From Cryptomeria japonica (taxonomy: Eukaryota; Streptophyta; Pinopsida; Cupressales; Cupressaceae): a DNA stretch of 64,000 nt. This document shows, piece after piece, positions 10,268-20,939 of the stretch; positions within the stretch are counted from its first letter, which is position 1, and each line of letters opens with the position of its first letter. The notes under the pieces were generated by a model. It searched no databases, was not told the DNA's origin, and saw only the letters and a program-made list of their open reading frames with translations. The translations under genes were made by a program, and so were the position numbers. Location of the stretch: the NCBI RefSeq assembly GCF_030272615.1, contig NC_081409.1:208365190-208429189 (forward strand). Reading direction: 5' to 3'.

Positions 10268-13150
10268 CTACTCAAGTGTGCTTGAAGGGTCATCTCTTTG
10301 TTTAAGAGCATCCAGTATTACTTCATGATCAGTAGTAGTCACTGTCCATAGCTCTTTGGTCTTCGGTTTTTCTTGATGCTTCAACAACTTGACATTTGTA
10401 GCTATAATAAGGTGTGAATACATTATAATGGTTTTGTGTCTCTCATAGTCTTCAAATGCAGGTATGCCATTCTTTCTAATCATGTATGTTCGCAACCAAG
10501 TTCCCACAACAACAACTGAACCTATAGGATATGTGAACCCATCATCATCTGTCACTGGTTGTGTTAGCTTTTGTTTTCCCTGTACACATTGTGCCAACCA
10601 ATATTCTGATCTCTCTTCATTCCCTTGCGGTGCAACAACTGCAAAAACATGTCCTGGTTGTACAAGATCTGATAGACGATCATACTCAAGTGAACTTACC
10701 ATGTCATCATTTGACAAGGATATTGTTTGAGATAAAGGAGTTAGATAGTGGGGAACCCATGTATCAACCCACTCACTTGACTTGCACTGATCCCAATCAC
10801 ACCAAAGACAACTTTGACAAAAACAAGCCAATGCTCGTGTCCAAATGGTCCATGTACTTGCATCTGAGCTGAGAAATGAATGCATCTTTGAAGAATCTTT
10901 AATTGTTTGATAATCCAATCTATCTCCCATTGTTCCCTCCTCAACCAACCAAAAGAATCTGCTCACTGTTGAATCAAGAGTACCTCCATGTGACAATGTT
11001 GAAATACACCAATCAACAATAGAACGTGCATCAGAGAAATTTGCACCTGAAAGCCTCAATTTCTCCTTAACTAGAGCTCTCTTCAAACATGCACCTGCTC
11101 CATCATGCTCTCCCTTCCCATGTTCTGCCTCAAAAAAACACCAAATATGAGGTATATGCCTCTCCACATACATTCTACTCAACCAGTAAAACATACGGGC
11201 ATTCTCGAATTGACCCATACAGTTATCTGACCATATTATATGTCGGTCAATTGCAATATCTTTCTCAGGCAAGAACTCACAAAAATTCTTGAAAGAATGT
11301 TGCACATACTCGAAGGAGTGTGATTTATCATCACTTGTATAAAAATGATACTCCTTGATTATCTTCCTGTCCTCTTATGTATTATCAGGAGCATGTCTAT
11401 ATGTAATGTGAACAAAAATAGCAATCTGGGCTGAATTGTAGTACCGAGACTGTACCTCATTCTATGGTTGCAATGTATAGTTCTTTGCAAAATCAACCAC
11501 CGATACAATAATGCCAATCAGGAAAGAGTTCTTACACATCCTAAACTGTTGATCCAACCACTGAGACCTATGGGTGTGCCTTGCATACTTGTAGAAAAGA
11601 TTTTCCTTAAAATCCAAAATAAAATCAGCAATACTCACTTCTCTTGAGACTAATTCGCATCTAGAACCTTCACCTCCACTCTTCAAATTATATTTCATTG
11701 TCTCGTATCTTTTTTTCTCAACATAGTTATTTCCAAACTCATGTTTGCTGCCCTCATGAAAACATGAAACAAACTTTGACAACCCACTGCATTCTAAGCA
11801 CTTCTCATTCAAACAATCATTTCTATAGAAATAGCAACCATCATCTCTAGGGCATAAAAACAGATCTTGCAAGTCTCTTGATGATCTCGGAAATAGCATT
11901 GCACCACACTCCTACAACATCTCATTAGTATGCATCGTAGAATGAATATGACATAAAAGTTCATGGTACATTGAAAAGTCCACATGGTACTTGCAACAAC
12001 AGGTATTGTGAATCTTAAGAGGAACACAATAAAATGGTTTCAAAGGTTCAAAGGCCCTTTGTGATATTTGCAAAGTTGGATGTAATTCACAAAAAAAATT
12101 GTACAACATTGTTTGGCTTGATTCCAAGAAATGTTTGGGATGCAGTGTGCGGTCTCAATTGCCGATTCTTAATTTCAAAACGTCCTTTACATTGGGTGAC
12201 ACTCTAGAATTAGAGTGCCAAAATTGTTGAATCTCTTCCTTCACATTGTCAGTCAACTTTCTATCAACACGTGGAAGCCTCCCACCAAATGCCCATGTAT
12301 CTTGTTGAAGTGGATCATCAAGTCTTTGTCTTCATGCAAGTGCTCTATCCAAAGTTTTACGGTTTATGTTAAAATCAACACAAGTTTGTCTCATTTGACG
12401 AGCCTTCCTCAGTTGATGGCTTACTAAGGAGGTTGTAATCACTCTTTGAGCGGCTCTCTTATCTCTTTCTTTGGTATTCTTTCCAATAGAATTGAGAGCG
12501 TCAAATAGATTTTTTGCAATAATAGAATTTCTCTCCGTCTTCTTGTTCATACGAATCTTCAATTTGTTTAGCAATGGTCTCATCTTTATCATCTTTAGCA
12601 ATTGAACAAAGAGTTGGCATTGCTCGGTCAATGTCTTATTGCTAAAATTTTGGTTGAAAAGTTTTGTAGCCCACAACCGAACGGTTCTTGTTGACCTCTT
12701 GCCTTCAAGATTCGCAATAATGTTCTCATCGATTTCAAATAACCATTTTGGGGTTCTTGAAGGTCTTGGATTTGGAATTTGTCTTTCATCCATGAGAGGG
12801 TCTTCGTTTCTAAAGTAATTAGGTGTTACATATGGTTCACTTGGTGAGGCAATTCCACCTTCAATGTTAAATTTTTCCACATTTTCACTTCCTATGTCAA
12901 AATTTTCCACATGTTGAGCATTTTCATTATCACTTTCAACATTTTCAAAATTTTCAATATTTTCATTTTCAATAACTTGTGGCACATTTTCAATTTCAAT
13001 TTCCTCTTCAGTTGAAATAACATTAGCAATATTTAACATACCTTGTCTTCTCCTCCTATGACATTGTCTATCTCTTTCTCTATACACTTCAACTTGGTCA
13101 TTTGAAAGTTTTCTTTTGCGTTTAGACTTCCGGCGACTACTACTCCCCAT
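10268..13150 (-). pseudogene. DDE-type transposase, single-frame gene with five nonsense codons
   Basis: One frame runs from the ATG at 13150 (or 13312) to the stop at 10268, about 960 codons, with no frameshift. It is interrupted by TGA 12332-12334, TGA about 12151-12153, TAG 11912-11914, TAG 11462-11464 and TAA 11375-11377. The order is: basic N-terminus (RRKSKRKRKL); acidic Glu/Asn-rich linker; a helical segment; FWHSNSRVSPNVKDV; a Cys/His-rich region (TCCCKYHV, then C..C..CLEC) likely binding zinc; VVDFAKNYT (Asp codon 11492-11494); FYTSDDKSHSF; WSDNCMGQFEN (Asp codon 11225-11227); FFEAEHGKGEHDGAG; and a C-terminal barrel-like part (PGHVFAVVAP...YWLAQCV). The DFA.NY / SDN..QF.N / HGKG..DG.G pattern matches a widespread but poorly named eukaryotic transposase-like family. 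I cannot assign a superfamily from memory; Sola-like or KDZ-like are only guesses. Confidence 0.7.
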
Positions 13151-13334
13151 TTCCCTCCACACATATGCTCCTTCATGATTGACAATGTAAGTTTTCACTT
13201 TAAGAATCTCCCAAAAGCACAAATTTGTCTCTAGTTGTCTGAAACCCCGTGATCCTCGATAGAAAACATAGGACCCAGACTGTAGGCCATTGGAATCTAT
13301 AGAATGGCCCACAAACCCTTTTTTTCTTGGTTTT

Positions 13335-13396
13335 TAGTTCTAAAATCGGATATCGGATAAAATCAGATATCGGATTTTATCCGATATCCGATTTTT
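13335..13396. promoter_or_regulatory. Right subterminal motif cluster upstream of transposase
   Basis: Three near-contiguous copies of ATCGGATATCGGAT-type motifs in both orientations lie within about 180 bp upstream of the transposase ATG. They form a palindrome (GATATCGGATTTTATCCGATATCC read in two halves) and probably serve as binding sites and promoter elements for the minus-strand gene. Confidence 0.45.
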
Positions 13397-13518
13397 GTAC
13401 AAAAATATGTGGTCCCCAAAAAAAATTCCCGTTGCTACCATTTATGAACTAAACTGCCACATGGCAAAAATCCGATATCCGATTAAATTGGATATCGGAT
13501 TTTATTGGTCATATTTTA

Positions 13519-13520
<2 letters not shown>
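13397..13520 (+). repeat. Left arm of a ~124 bp inverted repeat
   Basis: The arm runs from GTACAAAAATATG through TGCCACATGGCA and AATCCGATATCCGATT to GGTCATATTTTAGAG. Its reverse complement recurs at 15091-15214 with few mismatches. The arm itself contains a 16 bp hairpin (AATCCGATATCCGATT facing AATYGGATATCGGATT). Confidence 0.85.
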
Positions 13521-13572
<52 letters not shown>

Positions 13573-13719
13573 GAGAGGGAGAGAGAGAGACGAGGAGAGA
13601 GAGAGAGAGAGAGAGGAGGAGAGGGAGAGAGAGAGAGAAGGAGAGAGAGAGAGGGAGAGAGGGAGAGAAGGAGAGAGAGAGAGAGGGAGAGAGGGAGAGA
13701 AAGAGATAGAGAGAGAGGG
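13519..13719 (+). repeat. (GA)n microsatellite
   Basis: About 200 bp of GA with scattered GG interruptions. The reverse-complement partner is the (CT)n tract at 15052-15094, so the tracts continue the flanking inverted repeat inward. Confidence 0.95.
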
Positions 13720-15049
13720 ACCCCTTAAGACACCATAGGACCCCTTAAGACACCAAATCATGTCATTAGGGGTCATATTGTATCCTACGACCCCGTAAGA
13801 CACAATATGACCCCTAATGACATGATTTGGTGTCTTAAGGGGTCCTATGGTGTCGTTAGGGGTCATATGGTGTCTTGTGACACCATAGGACCCCTTAAGA
13901 CACCAAATCATGTCATTAGGGGTCATATTTACACCATAGGACCCCTTAAGACACAATATGAACCCTTAGGACACAATATGACCCAAAGCGACCCAATATG
14001 GTGTCATTAGGGGTCATATGGTGTCCTAAGAGGTCATAAGGGTTCATGGGACATCATATGACCTCGTAAGACATCATATGACCCCTAACGACACCATAGG
14101 ACCCCTTAAGACACCAAATCATGTCATTAGGGGTCGTATTGTGTCTTACGGGGTTGTAGGACACAATATGACCCCTAACGACATGATTTGGTGTTTTAAG
14201 GGGTCCTATGGTGTTGTTAGGGGTCATATGGTGTCCATAAGGGTCATATGGTGTCCCATGAACACTTATGACCTCTTAGGACACCATATGACCCCTAATG
14301 ACACCATATTGGGTCGCTTTGGGTCATATTGTGTCTTAAGGGGTTCTATGGTGTAAATATGACCCCTAACGACATGATTTGGTGTCTTAAGGGGTCCTAT
14401 GGTGTCACAAGACACCATATGACCCCTAACGACACCATAGGACCCCTTAAGACACCAAATCATGTCATTAGGGGTCATATTGTGTCTTAGGAGGTCGTAG
14501 GACACAATATGACCCCTAACGACATGGTTTGGTGTCTTAAGGGGTCCTATGGTGTCCATAGGGGTCATATGGTGTCCCATGAACCCTTATGACCTCTTAG
14601 GACACCATATGACCCCTAATGACACCATATTGGGTTGCTTTGGGTCATATTGTGTCCTAAGGGGTCCTATGGTGTCCCAAGACACCATATGACCCCTACG
14701 GACACCATATGACCCCTAACGACACCATAGGACCCCTTAAGACACCAAATCATGTCGTTAGGGGTCATATGGTGTCCTAAGGGGTCATAGACCATAATAT
14801 GACCCCGTAGGACACAATATGACCCAAAGCGACCCAATATGGTGTCATTAGGGGTCATATGGTGTCCTGAGAGGTCATAAGGGTTCATGGGACACCATAT
14901 CACATAACTATCATTAGGGGTCATAGTTATGGGTCGTAAGACACAATATGACCCCTAACAACATGATTTGGTGTCTTAAGGGGTCCTATGGTGTCCCAAG
15001 ACACCATAGCACCCCTTAAGACACCAAATTGTGTCGTTAGGGGTCATAT

Positions 15050-15051
<2 letters not shown>
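13720..15051. repeat. Array of alternating inverted ~23 bp modules
   Basis: The block is built from variants of a few words in both orientations: ACACCATAGGACCCCTTAAG, ACACCATATGACCCCTAACG and CCAAATCATGTCATTAGGGG, with their reverse complements. Direct and inverted modules alternate, so almost any stretch can pair with a neighbour and the whole 1.3 kb could fold into serial hairpins. Long open frames here are by-products of repeat phase and have no coding meaning. Confidence 0.9.

Positions 15052-15094
<43 letters not shown>
15052..15094 (+). repeat. (CT)n microsatellite
   Basis: A near-pure CT run joining the module array to the right inverted arm. It is the inverted partner of the GA tract at 13519-13719 but much shorter, consistent with independent expansion or contraction. 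Confidence 0.95.
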
Positions 15095-15095
<1 letters not shown>

Positions 15096-15214
15096 AAATA
15101 TGACCAATAAAATCCGATATCCGATTTAATCGGATATCGGATTTCTGCCATGTGGCAGTTTACTTCATAAATGGTGGCAAAGGGAAATTCTTTGGGGATC
15201 GCAAATTTTTGTAC
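15091..15214 (-). repeat. Right arm of the ~124 bp inverted repeat
   Basis: This is the reverse complement of 13397-13520, including the TGCCACATGGCA and ATCCGATATCC palindromes. Together the arms bracket about 1.57 kb. The structure could be a foldback element inside the larger transposon or an expanded terminus of it. Confidence 0.85.
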
Positions 15215-15390
15215 TCAAATTTTCAAATTTCAAATTTCGGCTTGGGAATGCTTTGGTATTAGGCTTGGAAGTGACAAGCCTAGAAAGTCAATTGAAAAAA
15301 CGTGTTTTTCAGTATTCCTTGATTTTCCAGACTTTACACTGGTGGCTGGCGACTTTTTTTGTAGCCAAAATTGATAAAATGAAAAGGGTT

Positions 15391-18300
15391 TTTAAAGGAC
15401 GTTCCCAGCGTTCCAACAATATAAGGCTTGTCTTATTTTGACTTTAGTAAATAATTATTATTTATTTTCTAATTGAATTCTGACAATAGTCCTGATTGAA
15501 AAACACTCATAACTTTCAAACGGTATAACATTTTTTGAAACTGAAACATGCGTCACATCCTATGCTTCGTCTACTATAGGGAAAAATTTTAAAAAATTAA
15601 ATTTCATAAGGTTTTGACCAAGTTAAGGTGGTCAGATGTAGGAGTTTCTGAATTTCTGAAAAGCTGTAGTAAAAAAATCATAAATAATTATTTCATTCAT
15701 AAAAAAATTTAAAAAAAATGTGTGTCACATCCGGACATGAGTCTAATACTTATATTATAAATATTATAAAAAAATATTAAGATTTGATTGTGATTAGGGT
15801 GGTTAGACATATGTCTACTTCTTATTTTTTTCCTGAAATTTTAGTACCACTGCGTTGAAATTTGAAATTTTCATCAAATAGGATTTTTTTTTTCCAAAAA
15901 ACAACTAGTAGCTTAGAAACTACATTCAATTTTCTATATATTCTCTTCTTACATATTTTAAAAATAATGTTCACAACTTATTCAAATTTTCATGTCAAGT
16001 TGCATAACTCTGATTTTTCTAAAATTTCATTGCCACTTAAGGGCCTGTTTTGGCACACCATGATCCTGCACATACCCAAGAGTCTTGAAATAATTTTCAA
16101 AGGTCATGATTGGTGCAATCAGTATTTCCAAGTTTTTGTTACTTCACACTCTACTAGAAACATTGTTAGTTTTGAAATGTAATCTCATTCAATGGTGCAT
16201 GTAATACCATTGTTGGCCTAAGTAGCATTTTCATGTTTTTTTAACTCTTCTCGTTTTGTTGTTTTCAATTGTTCTCACTAAAATTCCTGTATTCTCTTAT
16301 TGCTTTCAATTGTTCTTATTGAAGTTCTTGTAATTTATGATTGCCTTCTTCAATAAAAAACACACTACTAGATGGACTCTATAGCATGATTATAACCATA
16401 TTATATGGAAAACGTGTGATCAATGTTCTTGGGCATGAATCTCTCAACATATATTATGTGTTGTAATGTTAACAACTATTAACCTTGGGATAATTCTAGT
16501 GTAACATGTTCTCTCTTGTATTTATAATTTGTATGGTGATTTAATTTTATGTATTATGATACATGAATTTGAATGCTGTATCAAAAAGTCCAATTTAAAT
16601 TAGTGTCAATACAATGCTTAGATAATTTTATGATACTAACTTTTATTAGGATAGATGTAATAAAATTGATGAGGTGTCAAATTTATTCTAGTTGCCTATT
16701 GAATGTTAACATAGATTAATTCTCACCCACTCCTCCCACAATAATGGGTTACACTTTTTGGTACACCCTGATATTTCTTGAAACCACTTTTTTTTTTTAA
16801 ATTATAATGATTTAATCCTTGAGAGGTCCCATTTGAAGTAATTTATTGAATAGAATTAGATCAAACTTCCTTTGATAAAACCTCTCTACTCTTAAATCAT
16901 ATTTGCAATGGAGTCTCCTTCACACCTATCAAAATGCTAACAAAAAACCACTTTTACATTAGTTTTTGTAGGGTCAAATGAAATAATTTGCAAGTTTTTT
17001 TCTAAAGTATGTAGTCCTAATTATAAGTTTTTCAAAAAGTATAATTTCAGATATATTTAATTTCATTAATATATTTATTTTTTATTTCTTATGAATGTAG
17101 GTTTTTCATCGAGCATTAAGTTCATTGTTTCACACATGTGGAAAAATAGGAAAATAGAGGAAAAAAATTGTCACAAATATCTTTTCTCTAGGTATTTATA
17201 TCTTCATTTCAAAATAGAAAGAAGAAATTAATTGAAATGCATACAAAAAAAGTTATGCATGAAGTCATACAACTCTGTCCAAATTACAATTACTTGGACT
17301 TCAAAAATTAACTAAAAAAAGTATATGAAACAAAAAATTATGGAAAAAAATTCATGCATTAGATATTGGTGTGACAAATATATATTTTAAAAAATGGAAT
17401 TTTATTCTTTCTATAAAAAATGGTATGCATGACATCATAAACATCACTTTTGAAAAATAATGATTATTGTAAAAATTAAGTTATTAAAAGTTATGTAAAA
17501 ATCTCACAAATTGGTAGTTTACTTCATCTTCAAATTCTTAATAGTTTAGTTGCTATAAGTGTTAGAAAGTGAAGATCTGGTGCAAAATGTTGATTTCGAT
17601 GTCAAATTTGGTTAAAAAGTAACCCAAAATTGTGGAATAGACCTTCAAGAAATAATTTATTTTTATTATTATTTTATTTTATGTTCGATCATGTAAGTTT
17701 TGTAATGTTCTTGATGTTAGGAACTAAATTGTTGTTATATATATGGACTCTGGCTAAATTTTGTAATGTCTAGATCTAGCTCAAGAGTAAATTTCAATTG
17801 TTAATTGATGTGTAGTTTTAAATAAATCCCATTATAAATACTCTTGTAGAGAACTTAGCAGTAGATTGAATGGATACAAAATAATTTAACTATGAGTTAT
17901 ACAATTAAGCAATTGTTGTATTTGAAATAATATTGTTATGATTTTAGATCAAGTATTATTTATGATCTAGTTGATTGATAACTTTGGAAATGAATATCCT
18001 AAGTATTGAATAGGTTGCATTATCGTGCATGTGTGGTTATTGTGAATATAAATGATTTCATGGTTATGAGTGTATAATATTGATGTACAATTTAATAAAT
18101 GAACACCTAGTTTATATTCTAACACAATTTAAGATATGACGTGTTCCATTTCAAGAAAATGAGATGTCATCAAAGTAGTGTAGAAAATATAGGTGTGTAG
18201 TAGCGTACCCCCAACTTGATATTGTTTTGAGTTAATCATTACTAGTAGTGGCCTCTCACCTATAATTACTTGATGTACACATCACTTTGGAACCCCTCAT

Positions 18301-20055
18301 TTCAGTCAAATGTGTAATATTGAATAAATAATAAATAATAAATAATGGTTTTCTACTAGTAATGTAATTAATTGTGACCTTCCAATTTGATTAGAAACTT
18401 CTAACAACTATCAACAAAGATGGTTCCTCCTCCTCCTCCTACAATAAGTTATAAGAAGTTGCATTCCCTATCTATTTCATGTCAAAACTCATGGTGTAAA
18501 AAGTTATTTAAAGGATAAATGAGGAGAAATGGTCATTATTTTTGTGATGTTATACTATTATCCTTGATAATATTACCCAAAAAGTAGTGTATTGGACTAG
18601 GGATAAATAAGTCACATTTTAGGATGCATGCTTATTTATCATTGGAGTATCACATATTACTCAATCGGTTATCTTTTTTTTATATATGTGAGAAAGCATT
18701 GGTGGTGTATCCAAATGTGGTAACCTATTAAAATTATATACATACCACTACCAATACCTTTATTTTGACACATGATAGTTACTCTTGATATTAGCTTTCA
18801 ATGGCATAGATTTTGGGTGTGGTAGAGCAACATGAGATAATACATTGAGGAGAGACCCTAATACACTTGTTTTCCCTCATCAAGCATTCTAGTAGCAACA
18901 TTTGTGACATGGACCCTTAGTTCTGATTCTTGTAACACTCTTTCTACCTCAATGAGAGAGTGTGTTCATTTACCACTATATTTGGATAGATATGGGAATT
19001 TTGATATGGTTGATTTCCCAAATGAAGTAATTTTACTTATATTGAACTCTTACCTTAAGGAGCTACACAAATATAATAATGGGCTTGAGATTATAATATA
19101 ATGGGTAATACAAATGTAAAATCATGTGAGTTGAAAGCAAAGAGCATTTAAATTGGACTTGATATAATTGATGTTTGAAAAATACAAATGCATTATTTTG
19201 TAGATAGATTGAGAACTCTATCCATAAAATCTTTTCTTTAAGAACCTTGAATAAACTATAAGAAAAATCTAAGAGCTTTTAAAACATGCTCTAACCATCA
19301 TTAACTTTAAATATGTAACCAACAATAATGCAAGCATCAATGGTATTAGATCTAAACTAGTTCAAATACATACGAAATTGTCGAGCGAGTTTGTTGGGTC
19401 CTATTTCCCTTAATGATCTTATTTGTGATATCATAATATCAAGAATATTGATGGCTCTCTTGAGAAAGGTTTTTTTAAGGGAATACCCAACATTTTTCTT
19501 ATAAGCCCAACATTGACTTGACATCTAAATGAATTTTTTGTATCCTTTACTTTAATGATCTAGGATGATGAGTTATAATAACATTCAAAAGCAATAATTA
19601 TCTCATCACTATGTTGGTTGGTAGGGATGAGATACCTTGTTAAGATAGAGGTTCATGTTCAATCAACACTACTATTTGTAGCCTCCAATATGAATATCTG
19701 AGTTGAAATGTAATGTTGATAAATGACCCTAAACCCTAAACCTTGAACATGGTCAAGGGTGCAAAATAACCCTAAACCCCACAAATATCAACTTACCCAT
19801 TGATTGATAGATATCAATTAACATTTTATGGTTTCAATTGTATCTTAAATTAATCAAATCAACTCTATGTTACAAACCCTAAAATTTAAGTTTAAGATTT
19901 ATAAATTACAATTTAAAGGTCCTAAGGTTTAGAACAAGTATTAGGATTTCTATATTCAATTAGCAATTTTTGTTAGTGTTTTTAATTTCAAATCCAAAAT
20001 TAAATTTTAAAATTGAAAAAATAAATTGTAAAAATAAATCCACCTACTTGGGAAC
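15391..20055. other. AT-rich intergenic DNA, nothing recognised
   Basis: Long A/T-rich stretch with frequent stops in all frames. I see no LTR ends, transposase motifs or conserved exons. A short CCCTAAACCCTAAACC string occurs near 19,725. Confidence 0.5.
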
Positions 20056-20059
20056 ACAA

Positions 20060-20609
20060 CAAACCAGTTGATATTGGCATTTCTCATCCCCTCCTTAGGG
20101 ATGCGGTTCTCATGGTTGGGGATAGGCCTTGGACCCAATCGTTGGATTTTGAGGGCCTCCTCTTTCACTGCCGAAGATGCTTCTCAACGGGTCACTTAGC
20201 TTCGAACCACTCCCTCTCCCGTCATAGAGGTGCTACTACTTGGTGGAGGGATGCTACTAAAGATCACTTGATGATTAATGTTTCTGATTCTGCTTCTGTT
20301 GACTCCTCTTTAGAGGATTATTTCTCCTCTTGTGATGAGGTGCCCCTTATTATTGATGATGCCTTTGTTGATGTTTGTGTTGTCGTCGAGGCTCGTACTT
20401 CTACTACTCTTGCTCCACAACTTCGCTCTTCTCCTGGCGATTTTTCTCTTGTTGTTGTTCATCAGCAACAGTCTGCTAGCAATTCTACTCATGTTGTTGT
20501 TCGTCAGCAACAGTTTGTTGTTGTGTTGCAACAACAGTCTGGCGGTGTTTCTACAAGGCCCTCCCTGCTTGATTTTTCTTTGAATGTTCCTAATGATAGT
20601 GTTGCCTAG
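20060..20609 (+). pseudogene. LINE ORF1-like zinc-knuckle remnant
   Basis: The frame contains PWTQSLDFEGLLFHCRRCFSTG followed by HLASNH. That is a zinc-knuckle pattern C-x2-C-x4-H-x4-H whose last ligand is His where plant L1-type ORF1 proteins usually have Cys. The preceding W.Q.LD(F/Y)E..PF phrase is also typical of plant LINE ORF1 (DUF4283 followed by a CCHC knuckle). After the knuckle the sequence is Ser/Asp/Val-rich with a run of codons giving HQQQS-like repeats (20,460-20,545). The N-terminal RNA-binding part is missing or decayed, and no reverse transcriptase follows. A hairpin plus A-rich tail ends the unit near 20,938. It is best read as a truncated or internally deleted LINE copy. 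Confidence 0.55.
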
Positions 20610-20938
20610 ATGGTTGTTTGTCGCAGGTGAAAGGGAAGATTTGCCTCCATTTCCCAACCCCTCCTTTGTCATTTTTTGGGTATTTCCCCCCACTCTTGAG
20701 TTTGGGTTGGGTTGTTGCAGGTTTGACAGGTTTTTTGGCTTGTCTAAATCTGTTTGTTTGGGGTTTGTTCCCATGTTTGGTTTTTTTACCGCCTTTATGC
20801 TGTTATTTTTTCTCATAGCCTCTTGGCTTTGTAAAGGGTCAATGCCCTAGTTAGCGTTGTTTAATTTTTTGATAGCCTTTTGGCCATGTAAAGGGTCAGC
20901 GCCCTTGTTAATGCTGCTTTTTTTTATTAAAAAAACAA
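20610..20938 (+). repeat. LINE-like 3' untranslated region with duplicated hairpin
   Basis: T-rich tail holding two copies of a TGTAAAGGGTCARYGCCCT-type segment (about 20,832-20,855 and 20,889-20,910), each with an AGGG/GCCCT stem, ending in ATTAAAAAAAC. It resembles 3799-3840. Such 3' stem-loops are known recognition sites for LINE reverse transcriptases in some clades; that role is inferred here. Confidence 0.45.
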
Positions 20939-20939
20939 A

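Larger units (their letters stand above)
7150..15390. mobile_element. Two-gene DNA transposon with cut-and-paste-type transposase (superfamily not assigned)
   Basis: The block contains two convergent genes: an accessory protein (7948-9859, +) and a transposase (10268-13150, -), about 410 bp apart. Both flanks carry repeated ATCGGATATCC / GGATATCCGAT motifs (7284, 7611, 7697, 7720; 13344-13395, 13470-13500, 15109-15140). The outermost flanks show weak similarity in inverted orientation: GGCCAAAAAGTGGCGA near 7162 against the reverse complement of the segment near 15350-15370, GGCTACAAAAAAAGTCGC. A short GTTGACTTT-type block lies further in on both sides. I infer the element spans roughly these limits. 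Exact termini and target duplications are not established, so the boundaries are tentative. Confidence 0.5.

Noticed and set aside
10464-11292. Plus-strand frames opposite the transposase
   Set aside because: Antisense shadows of the minus-strand coding frame, which carries the recognisable motifs.
13395-14924. Several open frames of 67-146 codons on both strands
   Set aside because: They lie in GA/CT tracts and the inverted-module array; the translations are Arg/Glu, Ser/Leu or repeated GPLKTPNHV-type phrases caused by repeat phase.
13720-15051. CRISPR-like repetition
   Set aside because: Modules occur in both orientations with no unique spacers, in a plant-type genome with transposon flanks.
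19724-19740. Interstitial telomere-like CCCTAAA repeats
   Set aside because: Only two units plus partial matches; too short to distinguish from chance.
20310-20816. 168-codon minus-strand frame over the LINE remnant
   Set aside because: Asn/Lys-rich antisense of the HQQQ-type repeats; the plus strand has the zinc-knuckle motif.
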